Positions 9,070 through 20,991 of a stretch of 64,000 bases of DNA are shown in pieces (the first letter of the stretch is position 1; the number at the start of each line of letters is the position of its first letter). The notes under the pieces are model-generated. The model had not been told where the DNA came from. It worked only from the letters and a program-made list of their open reading frames with translations, and ran no database searches. Made by a program: the position numbers and the translations under genes. Source of the stretch: Nitzschia sp. DOCU1 (taxonomy: Eukaryota; Bacillariophyta; Bacillariophyceae; Bacillariales; Bacillariaceae); the NCBI GenBank assembly GCA_951394045.1, contig OX596001.1:1240001-1304000 (forward strand), read 5' to 3'.

Positions 9070-12000
9070 TTACCAGTAATGGTCGTTTGTGCCTAATTTG
9101 AGTTTCTTCACTTCGGCAGCATGCATGTTGAAGACTTGTTCCAAAGAGGTCTGACTGACTCCATAGTCATCCAAAAGGAGACGTTCCTTGTTCGCTTCCA
9201 AACTGGCAAAGATACTCAAAATCTTCACACCCTCCGAGTTGACTTCGTATGACTTCGTATCTTCGTATCGGACCTTGGTATCCTGGCGCTCCCGGAAAAT
9301 ATTGGAGGCATACGAAGTTATGATGTACTCCGCAATCTTTCGGATCCTCAACTCTACGGTCGCAAAGGCGGCGAGAATGAGGTCGCACTCTTGTGAATAT
9401 TGTAACCAATGGGATTCTGGTCGTTGATGACAGAAGATAGGTAGGTATCACCCGTCAATTCCTGCAGGGCCGCAACCGTCTGATCCAGATTGAAGAAAAT
9501 GTCTTCCGTCTCTGGCACGACGCCCCCTTCTTCTGCTGTTTGCGCCCGGAGCTATTCAAACGCCCTTGACCGAGCTTCGAAACTACCTCGACATAGTCAG
9601 GATCCGACCGTTCCACGAGCTTGCACTTCATCTCTATCTGGTATCCTTTGCCGAATTTGTTCTTGAGATGCTGTGCCGATCCCAGAGCCCGGAGCCGCCC
9701 ATTGGCCATGATGCCGATTCGAGGACACAAGGCCTCGCATTCTTCCATGCTGTGCGTCGTCAAAATGATGCTGGTGCGGCTCCCGGCAACCATGTTGCTT
9801 ACCATTTCCCAAATCTCGCGTCGAGCCACGGGGTCCACTCCGGTCGAGCACTCATCCAAAAAGACGATTTGAGGATCACCAATGGTAGCACATGCAAGAC
9901 TCAAACGACGCTTCATTCCTCCACTGTAGTTTGCGGCCAAGCGATCGCTGTCGGATTCCGAAAGACCTACTTGGGCAAGCTTGGCAGAAGTCGCCTCCTT
10001 GACGAATTCCCTGGGAATCCCCTTGATCGTAGCGTAAAGCTCGACATGCTCTCTCCCGGTCATGTTGGCAAAGTGCGCATCGAACTGAGGACAGTATCCG
10101 ACCCGACGACGGGTCTTTTCAGGCTCCCTTGATACGCTGTAGCCCGCCAGGGTCGCGTCGCCAGAAGTGGCGGGAAACTCGGCGGTCAGCATCTGCATAG
10201 TCGTCGTCTTTCCACTGCAAACACGAACGCAAGATTGTAAAGGGTGAGAGACAGAGACTCATGGTGCCTCGAGCCAAAAACCGAGACTTCAAAACTTACG
10301 CCCCGTTCACGCCCAGTAAGCCAAAAACTTGGCCAGGCGGGATACCCAGAGATAAATTATTGACTGCCTTCTTTCCGTTGTCGTACGTCTTCGACAATTT
10401 GTCGCACACAATAATGTCGTTATTGGCGCCGCCGCTGCCAACACGCTCCTCCTCCGCCAATACGTCGCTGTCCTCAGCTAGTTCCGTCGTGATGTCACGA
10501 TCCGACGATTTCGGCCACAAGCACGTCAGGCACCAAGTGAACTTCTTCCAGGCCGAAACAATACTTGGATTAGTGCTCCAGATATCGATCTGGATAGCAA
10601 GAATGACGTAAACCACCGACTCCCACCCCAAAAAGACCACGTCGTACAGCAACACTTCCTTGCTCCAAACGGTCGTCAAGCCGGGGTACAAGAACTTCAC
10701 AAAGTCGATGTTGAGAGCAAAGTAGAGAGCGTGTCCGAGGCAGAAGCAAGGATGGAAGTGCAGAATCCAAGACAGGATGTTGGCAATATCCACCAGATTT
10801 TGCTTGGGTTCGTATGGGTCTCCCCGGAGCAAGGTGAGAATAATGACTGTGACCGGCCCGCCCATTCCGATCAAAAATCCAGAGATAATCGAGATGACGT
10901 TACAGAGGGCCGGCGATTTGAAGAGATAGGTCAGGCAGTACGTGTATCCAGCGGCAGCGGGCCCGTAAAGAACCATGGCAGAAATCACCCCGCCAAGGAC
11001 TCCAAACTCGGTCGTCGTGAAAGCATCAACCTTGAAGATGAAAAACATCGCCACGACGATCCAAAGAGGAAACTGGTAGTTGACAATGTCCCATAGGTAC
11101 GTCGAAACCCAATATCCCGAAGGCTTGACTCCCGTCACAGTCTGCAAGTGCTTGGCCTTGGATTCGCGTTCCGCCACGATGAATGTTCCAAAGCTTCCGG
11201 CAATAAATGGGAAACTCAAAACTAGCAAAAACCATGCCGTGAAGGCATGTAGGTCGGTGTGACGTGCAATGCCGTAAAGTTGTATTGAATGAGATAGCCC
11301 AACCCAGTATAAGCTGGGCAGTCACTCGCATTGTTCAACAAAGTCTGGCCAAACGATTCTGCGAGCTCGCCAACGCTAGTACAATTTGCGAGCACGATTT
11401 CGTCGAACGAGCTACCATCCCCAAGGATGCTTGTAGAATCGTGGGTGTAAAAGACGGCTGCAAATTGAGAGGCCTGGTACGAGTTGATATTGTCAAATAG
11501 AATTTGAGAGGTCTGTGCAAGGCAAACAAGAAGGTTAAGACAAACGATGGAGTATTTCTTGCAGGACCACACACGTTTCTTACCTCCTCCACGGCAGTGA
11601 CATCTACTTTGATGGTCTCGATGCCGGCATCCCCTGAGACTGTGTCCATAAACTGGTCCAATTCAGAAAGCGTACAAGTTGCCGTCTTGTTAAAAAGATC
11701 ATCAAGATCGTCGAAACTCAATCCTCCGTCCAACAAGGTAGTCAAGTCGATGGAGGGATTCACTGACGCTTGAACACCGCAAAGGAGGTAAATGTCATCG
11801 TACTCTGGATGGAGAAAGGGAAAGTTACCAAAGTCATACGCGCAACGACCGGGCTGACACTGAAAGACTTGATCGACCCTGTTGACCGTAATAGGATTGC
11901 GTGGAGAGGTATTGACACCCTGGTTATAATCGGCCACGTCTAGAACAAGCGGATCCAGCGTTCTGTCGTCGGGTGCAAAGGCAAAGATCAAGAGAACAAC

Positions 12001-12750
12001 CAGAACAAACAAGCCAGGAAGAATCGTCGTACAGCACCAAGGCTTTTTGTCACGAGAAAAGTTGGCAGCACGCTTGGCCCACAACGCACGAACGTGGGTG
12101 AAAAAGAGATTGTCTTGGTCTAGGTTCATGCGAGATCGGGCACTCTTTTCTGTTGCATCGTCGCCCTCGCCCAAAAAAGTGCCATCCGCGCCGCCTTGCG
12201 ACGACTTGAGATGCGACTTGGACTCGCCCACTTCGTCCCCACGAGCCACCAAAAGGAACTATAAAAGCCAGAATAGATGAATCAAGTGAGAGTCCGATCA
12301 TTGACCGCCCGTCGTCACGCCCAGCCGCACACCCCGTACATACCACTTCTTCCAACGTCGTGATGCCCACACCGTACGACGAGATCAAGCCCTTTTGCAC
12401 CTTTTCATCCAAACCTTCAAACATTGGCCCAAAACTAGCCGATTCTCCAACCGGCAATTGGAAACTAAGCTCGCTTCCCACATTGTTGAGCAGTGCAGCA
12501 TCCTGAACATTTCCCTTGACAATATCCAGCAGCTTTGAGTCTAGTTGCTCCTTTTTCTCTTCGCTCGCCTTGCCCACAAAGTCATGGTCTTTTTCAATCG
12601 TTAGTTGATAGCCCACTCCGTAGTGCTTCTTCAAAAACAGGGGCGAACCCACGCATCGGAGCTGGCCTTCTGACATGATGGCAATGCGGTCTCCCAAGAC
12701 ATCAGCCTCGTCCATAAAGTGGGTCGTCTTGCCCTGCATTGAAGAACCAA
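9070..12750 (-). pseudogene. ABCA-type ABC transporter, C-terminal half, truncated and internally deleted
   Basis: ABCA-family full transporters move lipids using two TMD-NBD halves. Minus-strand order here: the end of NBD1 (TTHFMDEADVLGDRIAIM), regulatory tail (GITTLEEV-FLLVARGDE), TM segment (PGLFVLVVLLIFAF), exocytoplasmic domain, TMD2 (five or six hydrophobic segments, IVAERESKAKHLQTVTGV, SGYW), and NBD2: Walker A GVNGAGKTT (spliced), Q-loop CPQFDA, signature YSGGMKRRLSLA, Walker B IVFLDECSTGVDP, H-loop TTHSMEECEAL, C-terminal VSQTSLEQVF. Introns that restore frames: 10215-10299, 11513-11583 and 12259-12343 (minus strand). Missing: TMD1 and NBD1 up to its H-loop (nothing similar in 12750-13230); also about 30 residues after TALHVTP, with a frame change near 11250. 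The frame between 9540 and 9360 is also unsettled. Family assignment is firm; the gene is almost certainly non-functional as a full transporter. Confidence 0.85.
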
Positions 12751-13238
12751 TACAGAAGCAAGGGCATGGCGCACTTTCCCTTGCATTATCCATCGTCGAT
12801 CGTCGAACCTGGCACTGCACCATTGTAACATCGACAACATGCAATTGATACCGAACGGACCAGTAGTGCCTTCGGAATGCAAATGCTTGCTGCTGACCCA
12901 TGGAAAACAGCGAGCCCCTGTACGTCGCTTGCACAATATCAGCGGCATAATTCTCAAGAAATTCCCTCTGTTGTCGCAAGCCAAGTTCGAGCCATAGACT
13001 GAATCTGAACACATGCTTTCATTCTGCGAAGACTCGGGCATTTTGCAGACTCGGGCATTTTGCATGCCACCCCCGAGCCAACGATTAACTAACATCATAG
13101 CGGGCAAGGTCAAAGAAAACCTTTGCAACACGCGTCCTGTACATGGACTGAATCAACGTGGCGTTTGCATGTTTCTAGTATGCGTCATTGAATTCTTCCG
13201 AATGACATCCATGGATCGAAAGATGTAAGGAAGCTGGA
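12751..13238. other. No supported gene; place where the 5' half of the ABC transporter is missing
   Basis: Neither strand shows TMD1 or NBD1 motifs, so the break that removed the 5' half lies near 12740. A small direct repeat, ACTCGGGCATTTTGCA, occurs twice near 13030-13065. Confidence 0.5.
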
Positions 13239-13709
13239 TCAAAAGACGTAAGGAAGCTCGGCCGCAAGCAGCAGCTCTAGTGGTAGTCGTAGCGAGGGAT
13301 TAAAACCCAGCCCCATGATCATTCGAAACATAAACACCTTGCTCCAAAATTCCTTGTAACCCGATATACACATTGTTCGTTTTGTTGTGTTTCCGGGCGC
13401 GGCTTCCATTTCGCAAGTGCGCATAATGCGAGCTGGGGCATTGAACAAACCAAATTCATTAATGATGCGACTCATGACGGGCTGATAATACCCCACTACA
13501 TTATCAGCCTCCTTGCAAGTTTTTCGACGAGCGCGATCCTTGATGCTTTCTTGGCGGGCCAATCGCTTGGCCTCGACTTGCTCTGAACGTGCCAGCCTTT
13601 TTTCCTGAATCGTTGGTGGGTCAGGCTTTTCCAGAATACGATCCATGGCTGGACACCACCATTGGAGAAGTAGTGGTGGTAGTATTCCCTGTACCGTATT
13701 GTCGTTCAT
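13239..13709 (-). CDS. Hypothetical protein, 156 codons
   Basis: ATG at 13709. The middle (IQEKRLARSEQVEAKRLARQ, ESIKDRARRKT) is a highly charged, probably coiled-coil helix, followed by a less charged C-terminal half (YYQPVMSRIINEFGLFNAPA). No family recognised. Low confidence that it is a real gene, because it sits between two decayed regions. Confidence 0.3.
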   Translation of the reverse strand: MNDNTVQGILPPLLLQWWCPAMDRILEKPDPPTIQEKRLARSEQVEAKRLARQESIKDRARRKTCKEADNVVGYYQPVMSRIINEFGLFNAPARIMRTCEMEAAPGNTTKRTMCISGYKEFWSKVFMFRMIMGLGFNPSLRLPLELLLAAELPYVF

Positions 13710-14691
13710 GTAGCCAAAGATGCCATTTGTCTGGATGGGTTTGTGGCAACCTTTGCTTTAACCATGAGCCATGGGAGGATCTTCCTTGTTGCGGGCATTC
13801 GGAATATCACTCACAGAACTCATGATGTCAGGTGAAGAAGAGCTCCTGTGGGGCTGGTACTTTTTAGTAGGAACGACAATAGCAACAGCGGTAATGATAT
13901 ATGGCATCCATCTCTACTCTACTGCCATTGTCGTCGACGACGCTGGCAGTGGATGATGGATGGTGGATGCATTCGCAGCTCATAACCGGTTGGGCAAGTG
14001 TCCCTTCCCTGTGATGATGTCGGGCTAGTCGATTTTAAAGCTGCCAGATTCACGTAGAAGATGCTAATGAAGACGCATACCGACTCTCCAACGCTACTAC
14101 TAGAGAGCTAGCGTTCTTTCGAGACCTTCAGTAACAGTGCCAAGCAAATCCAGTTTTGATCTACTGCTACGAGATCTTGTCATGGTTCGAAGGCTCTGCC
14201 CAGCTACCGGTAGCTTGATGATCCATATCTCTAGCTCTCTATTAGAATGATAGAAGAACGCCTTTGGTTCTCAATCGGAATACTTCAAAAGGCCTAGAAC
14301 GAAATCGTATCAATACATAAATCAAAGATATCGCTCTGTTCGGGGACAATGACCTGAGTTCAGCTACCATAATTAATACAGGCTTTTGATTGAGTTAAGG
14401 AGAAACTTGATCATGTCGACGCCGTCGCAAAGTCGAGCAATTCTTTCCGTCGCCTCGCCTCGCCTGTCTGTCCACCATAGATGCTTGAAAAAACAAAATA
14501 ATGGCGATGCTGAATATTCAGTTGGTCGTGCCCGCCGGCTTCTTGAATGAGTTGTTTGCTCCATTGGACAGAGTTTGCACCCATAATAAGGGTGAACGAT
14601 GCGTAGGTGAAGAAAGGAAAGTTACCAAAGTCATAGCCGGTATCCCCAAAACAAAAGTTTCAAGTAGCTCGTTTAGCTCGTCAACCTTCTT
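13710..14691. other. Intergenic, no supported gene
   Basis: Only short open frames on either strand. It contains one copy of the palindrome CTACCGGTAG (14204-14213) discussed in the findings. Confidence 0.5.
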
Positions 14692-15469
14692 TCATGATAG
14701 ACCAGAATCATCATCACTCGTCGGGGCTTGTAGACAATGGTTCTTCCCTATATCTCTTATAGCAGAGTCCTTGGCCTCATTGCCTAACGGCTCTTGGGAT
14801 TTTTTGGAAGCAGAAGCACCATCATCTTCCTTGACTTCTTCCACGGCTTCAAAGGCTTCAGGATCCTGAATTTCTTCTTGTTTAAGAGAATCACCGAGAC
14901 GATCCCGAACGATCAGTTCCATGAGAGAAAGACGATCTTGGTACACGTCTTCGCCTCTGTCTTGTAGATCACAAAGCTTGTTGTACTCCTTGACCTGGCG
15001 CTTCACCCACTGACCCACTTCCTTCGTTTCTGATAGAAATCAAGATCCTATTGTTCGATCGCAGTCAACGGTTCGCCCTGTCTGAAATGATCAAAGATTT
15101 CAAGTTCATAAAGACGATCTTCGTCAATGTGTTTCCCCTGGCGCCCCTCAAATCATACAGCTCGGCAAGTTTATCCAGCTATTCATCTTCCTGGCACCGT
15201 ATGTCCTCTGATGCCGTCGATGCGCTGAAATCAGATTGATCGGCTCCTTTGGACGATGTCTTGGATGACGCCGTGCTCGATGGTACTTTTGCCGAACTTG
15301 CCCCTCCGGGGTAAGTAGAATCGTCAAAAGGTTCTGCGTCGAAATCACAATTAGGAGAGTGCTTCTGAAAGTGGTCACGGAGGGAATCCTCGTTTGAGCT
15401 TTCAAATCGGAATCTTTTGCTCCACTGACGATGGAGCGTTTGAGGTGTCATATCCGAATTGCGTCGCAC
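14692..15469 (-). pseudogene. Broken minus-strand gene with a helicase-associated-like (HA) segment
   Basis: Minus-strand reading: DIRCQEDE-stop-LDKLAELYDLRG..GKHIDEDRLYELEIFDHFRQG, then KEVGQWVKRQVKEYNKLCDL and DRLSLMELIVRDRLGDSLKQ, then an acidic, Ser-rich tail. The pattern (V/L)GxWVxxQRxxYxxL followed by a charged helix is what HA domains (repeats often fused to helicases in diatoms) look like; only a weak match is claimed. Stops and frame changes divide the segment (for example near 15180 and 15150). Upstream (15469-15230) a Ser-rich stretch precedes it. Confidence 0.3.
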
Positions 15470-15566
15470 AGCCTTGACGTGACCCTCGGGTGATGCCAGA
15501 GACTGACTCGGGGACTACATCCTCTTCTTGTTTCCAGCGAGGATGATTTTCCAGATCCTTTGGATG

Positions 15567-16150
15567 TGATACATCAATGTCCCAAAAAAAGACCCGTAGA
15601 TCAGGTTGTATACGGGGAGGAAATGGTGCAATTTTTGCAAGGTGCGGCGCAGGCACGTGGGCAACGGTAACCCACCAGTAGTAACAATTTTGGCAGGCAC
15701 CTGACAAAAACGATGCTACAGTTCCTCGTGGTTTATGTACCAAATAAGCCAGAAACTCAACACTTTACATCGAACTGCCCAAAGGGTCATTTGATTTGGG
15801 CACCCTTCCTTCTATCTTACGTTTCGGAGAATACAGGCGCCAGAAGCAGAGAGACATCAATGTCCCAAAAAAAGACCCATAGATCAGGTTGTAAACGGGG
15901 AGGAAACGGTGCAGTTTTTGCAAGGTGCGGCGCAGGCACGTGGGCGACAGTGACCCACCAGTAGTAACAATTTTGGCAGGCACCTGACAAAAACGTTACT
16001 ACAGTTCCTCGTGGTTTATGAGGGGGACGTCAGAAAATGAAGGAGGCAGGCACGTGGGCGATGGTGACCCACCGGTAGTAACAATTTTGGCAGGCACCTG
16101 ACAAAAACGTTACTACAGTTCCTCGTATTTTATGAGGGGTGACGTCAGAA
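15567..16150. repeat. LTR-like repeat block upstream of the Gypsy genes
   Basis: A ~170-bp segment at about 15567-15738 (ATGTCCCAAAAAAAGACCC .. GCACGTGGGC .. GTTCCTCGTGGTTTATG) recurs at 15857-16020, and its right-hand ~114 bp recurs again at 16048-16150. Each carries the palindromic motif GTAGTAAC .. GTTACTAC (15678-15719, changed in its right arm; 15961-16002; 16075-16116). I infer the 5' LTR or its duplicated promoter part, but no 3' LTR is present to confirm limits. Confidence 0.6.
16140..16147. promoter_or_regulatory. CRE palindrome TGACGTCA in the LTR-like block
   Basis: The perfect CRE site TGACGTCA lies about 170 bp upstream of the gag ATG; ACGTCA also occurs at 16027-16032 in the preceding repeat. 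bZIP proteins bind this site in many eukaryotes, and TGACGT-type elements act in CO2/cAMP-controlled diatom promoters. Role here is inferred. Confidence 0.4.
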
Positions 16151-16318
16151 AATGAAGGAGGTGAACCAAATGCTATCAATCGTATCACGACTGATCCGAC
16201 CATCTGCTCCGCTACATACAGTTCTCATAATTTCCTTTCTAGCCTTTATTACGTCGTCTACTATCGTCTACGAAGGCCTTAGGACAGTTTGATATCAAAG
16301 TCCACAAACAGACGATTG

Positions 16319-17737
16319 ATGAAAACTACAACCATGCCATACAATGTTAGCGATGACGAAGCTGCCTTCCCCTTGGTAAGGCGCCAGATATACCAGGATG
16401 CGGATGTGGCAAGAACGACAACTCAGAAGACGATTGTAACGAGCGCTGGAATTGGTCAGCCCGATGAAAAGTCAAAATTCACGATTAAAATTTATAGTGG
16501 CAACACGAACGAGGATATCATATCCCTCATCGTTACCATCATGCAATTTAAATCATGGGCTGAGGCGAAAGGACTTTGGGATGCCCCTCTGACACAAGCA
16601 GTGCCAAAACTCTTCGAAGAATGGCGGAAATGTTTGAGCGGAATGGCGGAACAAAACTGGAATGAGATCATGGCAAGAGTGGGAAATTCCACAACAAGGA
16701 CCTTCGCATTGTTCAAGGTCAAGATGTCCGAATTCATTGTCAAAAAGGTTGCCCATGATGATGATGTGTATTTTACGCAAAAGGACTATTTGAACGAGCG
16801 AACTCTTCCGGCAAATATGACGTTCAACGAGTTTTATGATCGATTGACGTTATACAGTTCCTACATGCCCTGGCTCCTAGATATTCCGCAGATTATCCGC
16901 CTGCACAATATACAAGCAACATTTGAGTACGAGCGAGTTCAGCAAGCTACGAACCTGCTGTGGGAGACTGGAAGTTTGCAGCCACATGACTTTGTGGACA
17001 TCATTCTGCGAACCATGCCTCCTCGGTGGCTACGACAGTTCAGACTATCTGGAGGATCCCACCAGAGCAGTATCAGTGATATCTGCACCAGAATGAGTAT
17101 CTACGATGCGGACGACCGACGCCAACGAAATACACGTTATGCTCCTAGGCAGTCTACCATGCGTGGCGGTGCTCGACGCCCTCCAACCAATAATCGAGGA
17201 CGCTATATGCGAGACGCAACAAATCAACAATGGCGAGACGCCCAACATCAACAATATCAACCAGCACGGCCAAACTTTACCCAATCTAATCAATTCAGTT
17301 CGAATCGGGCACCTGCCGGTGCACAACGCTATGGGAACAGCCATGGAGGCGGACATGGAAGATTCGGACGCGGCGGTAGGAATGCTCGTGGACGAGGAAA
17401 TGGCGGCAGATTCCACCCGGATACACCTCACTCCAGCAATGAACATCAGTATTTTCAAGATACTCAGCTCGACACGGAAAATGAAGTATATGAAGATGCG
17501 ATACAACAACCAGAGGAGCAACACGATGACCAGTATTGGGAAGACGTACAGGCCCAGTACTATTTTGAGCCTGAAGAAGAACTAGTAGAATATCACGACG
17601 ATCAACTCCACGCGATCGAAGATGTTGGATACTCATTTGAGGAAGGGTATACATCGGACGTGGAGGAGGACGTTCGGCGTGACGACTGCGATTACGGATT
17701 TGAAGACGAAAGCGGAGACTGCAGGTACTACTACTAG
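16319..17737 (+). CDS. gag: Gypsy Gag protein, 472 codons
   Basis: ATG 16319 starts MKTTTMPYNVSDDEAAFPLV. The first two thirds are helical and capsid-like (SLIVTIMQFKSWAEAKGLWD, MTFNEFYDRLTLYSSYMPWL). The C-terminal third is rich in RGG-type motifs (MRGGARRPPTNNRGRYM, GGGHGRFGRGGRNARGRGNG), which probably replace the CCHC knuckle for RNA binding, and it ends in an acidic Tyr-rich tail. The frame overlaps the start of pol by 116 nt, with pol in the +1 frame, so Pol is made by frameshifting or reinitiation. No stop or frameshift interrupts it. Confidence 0.85.
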   Translation: MKTTTMPYNVSDDEAAFPLVRRQIYQDADVARTTTQKTIVTSAGIGQPDEKSKFTIKIYSGNTNEDIISLIVTIMQFKSWAEAKGLWDAPLTQAVPKLFEEWRKCLSGMAEQNWNEIMARVGNSTTRTFALFKVKMSEFIVKKVAHDDDVYFTQKDYLNERTLPANMTFNEFYDRLTLYSSYMPWLLDIPQIIRLHNIQATFEYERVQQATNLLWETGSLQPHDFVDIILRTMPPRWLRQFRLSGGSHQSSISDICTRMSIYDADDRRQRNTRYAPRQSTMRGGARRPPTNNRGRYMRDATNQQWRDAQHQQYQPARPNFTQSNQFSSNRAPAGAQRYGNSHGGGHGRFGRGGRNARGRGNGGRFHPDTPHSSNEHQYFQDTQLDTENEVYEDAIQQPEEQHDDQYWEDVQAQYYFEPEEELVEYHDDQLHAIEDVGYSFEEGYTSDVEEDVRRDDCDYGFEDESGDCRYYY

Positions 17738-20700
17738 CAGCCTGGACGCAGTACCTCATCGGGGAACTGGATATTTCTTGTGCGATGAATTCATGGAGGC
17801 GGAAGACATCAAGTATTCTACATTTGCATATCATACATTCAGGAGCGCAAGTTATGCATCGGTGCACAACAGCATCATTCCATTTGATACATGTTATTTT
17901 GGGGAAGAAACGAGTTCAGAGGAAGAGTCTATCGAGTTGAAAGATTTGCCTACAGTTAAAGTGGAGGACACCGAATTGCTATTTCGTGCTCTCCTTGATT
18001 CTGGCACTAGTACATCGATAATGACTCGAGCAGCTCTCGAACGAGCTAAATTGGTGGCTAAGCCCAACACGGGAAGGAAAGTGAAACGAAGGCATCCAAC
18101 CACCGCTGGTACCTTCTCGACGAATCTCCACACTACGATTCGACGCCACCGCGTAGTGGATTTGTCAGGTAGGAGGCAGCTGGCCTCTACCAAATTACAA
18201 GTCTTCGATGGAGCAATGGGCGAATATGATATGATTCTTGGTCGAGATTATCTCACCCGATATGGAATTAAGCTCTGCTTTGATTCCAAGACGATTGAGT
18301 GGGATGGTCGAACGATGCCAATGCACCTGCCTGGCTACTGGAATCAAGAACGATTGGAAGACCTTTTCTATATCCTGGAGAATCCACAGCTGGAAGACTT
18401 ACTCAATGGTGAATTGCTCCGAACTGAGGAAACGTATGCGACGACACTCCTCGATTCCAAGTATGAAAAACAGAATCTTACAGCGGTTGCGGCGAAGCAA
18501 CAACATCTCACGCCTGATCAACGAAAGTTGTTGTGGCAGACCCTGCAACGCCATGAAGCACTGTTTGCTGGTAAATTAGGTATGTGGAAAGGAGAGGAAA
18601 TTGATGTGGAGTTGGACCCAACAGTCCGCCCATATCATTGTCGCTATCCTATTCGCATTCCACATGTCCAGCTAGCAACCCTGAAGAAGGAGACGGATCG
18701 ACTATGCGATATCGGCGTGCTCGAAAAAACCTCAGGTAATAGTCAATGGTGCGCACCGTCATTCTGCATTGCGAAGAAAGATGGACGCATTCGATTTATC
18801 ACCGACTACAGGATGCTCAACAAGGCGATCATTCGCAATCCATGGCCTATGCCACATATTGCCGACTTGATCGAAAACATTGGACGCTACAAGTATGCGA
18901 CTTGTCTGGATTTATCCATGGGATATTACCATCTGAAGTTATCGGATCATCTTGCGGAGATGACGACCTTTATGCTACCATTTGGATGCTACAAATACCG
19001 ACGACTACCGATGGGTTTGAATGTCAGCCCTGATATTTTCCAACGCTTGATGACCAACCTATTTGCGGATTTACCGTTCGTCCACTGCTACCTCGACGAC
19101 GTGGCGGTCATTTCTAATGGCACTTATGAGGACCACCTCGAAAGGGTATCACTGGTGCTCGACCGATTTCAACAAAAAGGTCTTGCGGTCAATGCCCTCA
19201 AGTCCTACTGGGCAACCGACCGTCCTGTCGAATATTTGGGTTTTCTACTTACGCCCAATGGCATTCGACCACAACCACGAAAAATTGAAGCTATCCAGCA
19301 TTTGCAAGCTCCACGAACACGCAAGGAGCTACGGAGGATTGTCGGGCTCGTTAACTACTACCGATACATGTGGCGTAGCCGCAGTCACCTACTGGCCCCA
19401 CTCACGAGCCTACTTTCTACTAAACTCAAATTTGTCTGGACCCCAGTGCATCAAAAGGCATTTGAAGCACTCAAGCAAGCGATTACTTCGGAAGTTCTAC
19501 TCACGTTTCCTGATTATTCGAAGCCCTTCCATTTATTCACTGATGCTTCGGACTATCAAGTGGGGGCGGTGCTTTCTCAAGACGGAAAGCCAATTGCTTT
19601 CTTTTCGAAGAAATTGAATCCTGCTCAACAACGCTATGGAATTGGCGAGAAAGAAATGCTTTCGATCGTGCTGACTCTCAAAGAGTTCCGCACCATCATT
19701 TATGGTTATCCTGTGATCATCCATACCGATCACAAGAACTTGGCACATGATTCGCAATTCAAGACAGCGCGCATTCTTCGCTGGCGAATGGCAATTGAAG
19801 AATATTTGCCGACACTTCATTGGATTCCTGGCGTAAAGAACCCAGTGGCAGATCTTTTATCACGCCACCCTACTATTTCCATGGATGAAATCGATGAAAA
19901 CTTTGATGCCTCTGCTCTTCAACACCGAACAATCAATTTAGCACGAGAGTATACTGTGCCGCTCAATCTACAGGAAATCTACAAAGCGCAATTAAAGGAC
20001 CCCACGATAAAAAAGTTCCAACGTGAGGCCCCAGAATCTCTCGGACGAATCTTCGACAATACCGGTGACAGAACAGGCCCGCATCATGCATTAACTATCA
20101 TCGACCCTATTTTGAAAGAGCATCGAATTCTTGTTCCAAAAACGCAACAACAACGGCTTCTACATTGGTATCATCACATGCTGATGCACCCTGGCGAAGA
20201 TCGATTATTCAATACGCTACATCAACATTTCACGTGGCCCAAAATGCGCCAAACAATTCAACACTACGTGAAGACTTGCCCCAATTGTCAGAGAGGCAAG
20301 CGTGGTCTACGAGGCTACGGCGAGATACCCTTAAAAGATGTGGAAACACAACCATGGAAAGACATGTGTGTGGATCTTTCCGGTCCCTGGTCGGCAACTG
20401 TCAACAAGAAACAAGTTACTTTTCATGCTCTGACCATGATCGACCCATTCACTTCATGGGTTGAGATCATCCCCATCTACACGAAAGAAGCACCCTATAT
20501 TCGAGATTTGATTTTACATGAATGGCTACGACGCTACCCTCGACCATCGCGCATCATCTTTGATCAAGGCGGGGAATTCGACAACACCTGGCTCTACGCT
20601 CTCTGTCGCCGATGGAACATTCGACCAGAGCCCATCACTGTACGTAATCCCCGGGCCAATGCCATCGTGGAACGCCTTCACAGAATCATGGGCGACATGC

Positions 20701-20959
20701 TTCGATGCGCCCTCTCCCGACGGCATATCAAAGACGACCCTGTCAAGGATTTATTGTCAGCTGCTGCATATGGCATTCGAGCTACTGTCCACGGCACCAC
20801 GAAATTTACGCCTGGTCAGCTCGTATTTTCCAAAGATATGATTCTACGTACCCATATCCAAGCCGATTTGGAAATGGTTCGACGACGACGACAACAGGCA
20901 GTACTCAAAAACAACCAGCGGGAGAACAAGCGCAGGATCAAATACAATTACAAGGGTTA
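17622..20959 (+). CDS. pol: Gypsy Pol polyprotein (PR-RT-RH-IN), 3'-truncated
   Basis: 1,112 codons are open. Domains in order: aspartic protease (LLDSGTSTSIM near residue 125); reverse transcriptase with RFITDYRMLNKAI, FGCYKYRRLPMGL and the YLDD box at about residues 490-493; RNase H beginning FHLFTDASDYQVGAVLS (near 640); integrase with the HHCC zinc motif (HHMLMHPGEDR .. CPNC, 849-889), D in CVDLSGPW, D in IIFDQGGEF and E in AIVERLHRIMGD. All catalytic residues are present. The last codons, KYNYKG, run into telomeric repeat, whose TAG supplies the stop; family members continue with the integrase C-terminal part. The frame is undamaged, so insertion and truncation are probably recent. Confidence 0.9.
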
Positions 20960-20991
20960 GGGTTAGGGTTAGGGTTAGGGTTAGGGTTAGG
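20954..20991. repeat. Interstitial telomeric repeat (GGGTTA)6
   Basis: 38 bp of uninterrupted GGGTTA units join the Gypsy integrase codons on the left to an unrelated tandem repeat on the right. The G-rich strand points away from the element, which is the orientation expected if telomerase healed a break in pol. Confidence 0.95.

Larger units (their letters stand above)
15567..20956 (+). mobile_element. Ty3/Gypsy LTR retrotransposon, 3'-truncated
   Basis: It contains gag (16319-17737) and pol (17622-20956) in the order protease, reverse transcriptase, RNase H, integrase, which defines Ty3/Gypsy (integrase last, unlike Copia). The 5' limit is uncertain; repeats starting at 15567 probably belong to the 5' LTR. 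The 3' end is lost: the coding sequence runs directly into GGGTTA telomeric repeats at 20954, so there is no 3' LTR or polypurine tract. Confidence 0.85.

Noticed and set aside
16286..16305. Primer-binding site next to the Gypsy LTR (TTTGATATCAAAG)
   Set aside because: It only loosely resembles the initiator-tRNA complement and the LTR end is unknown.
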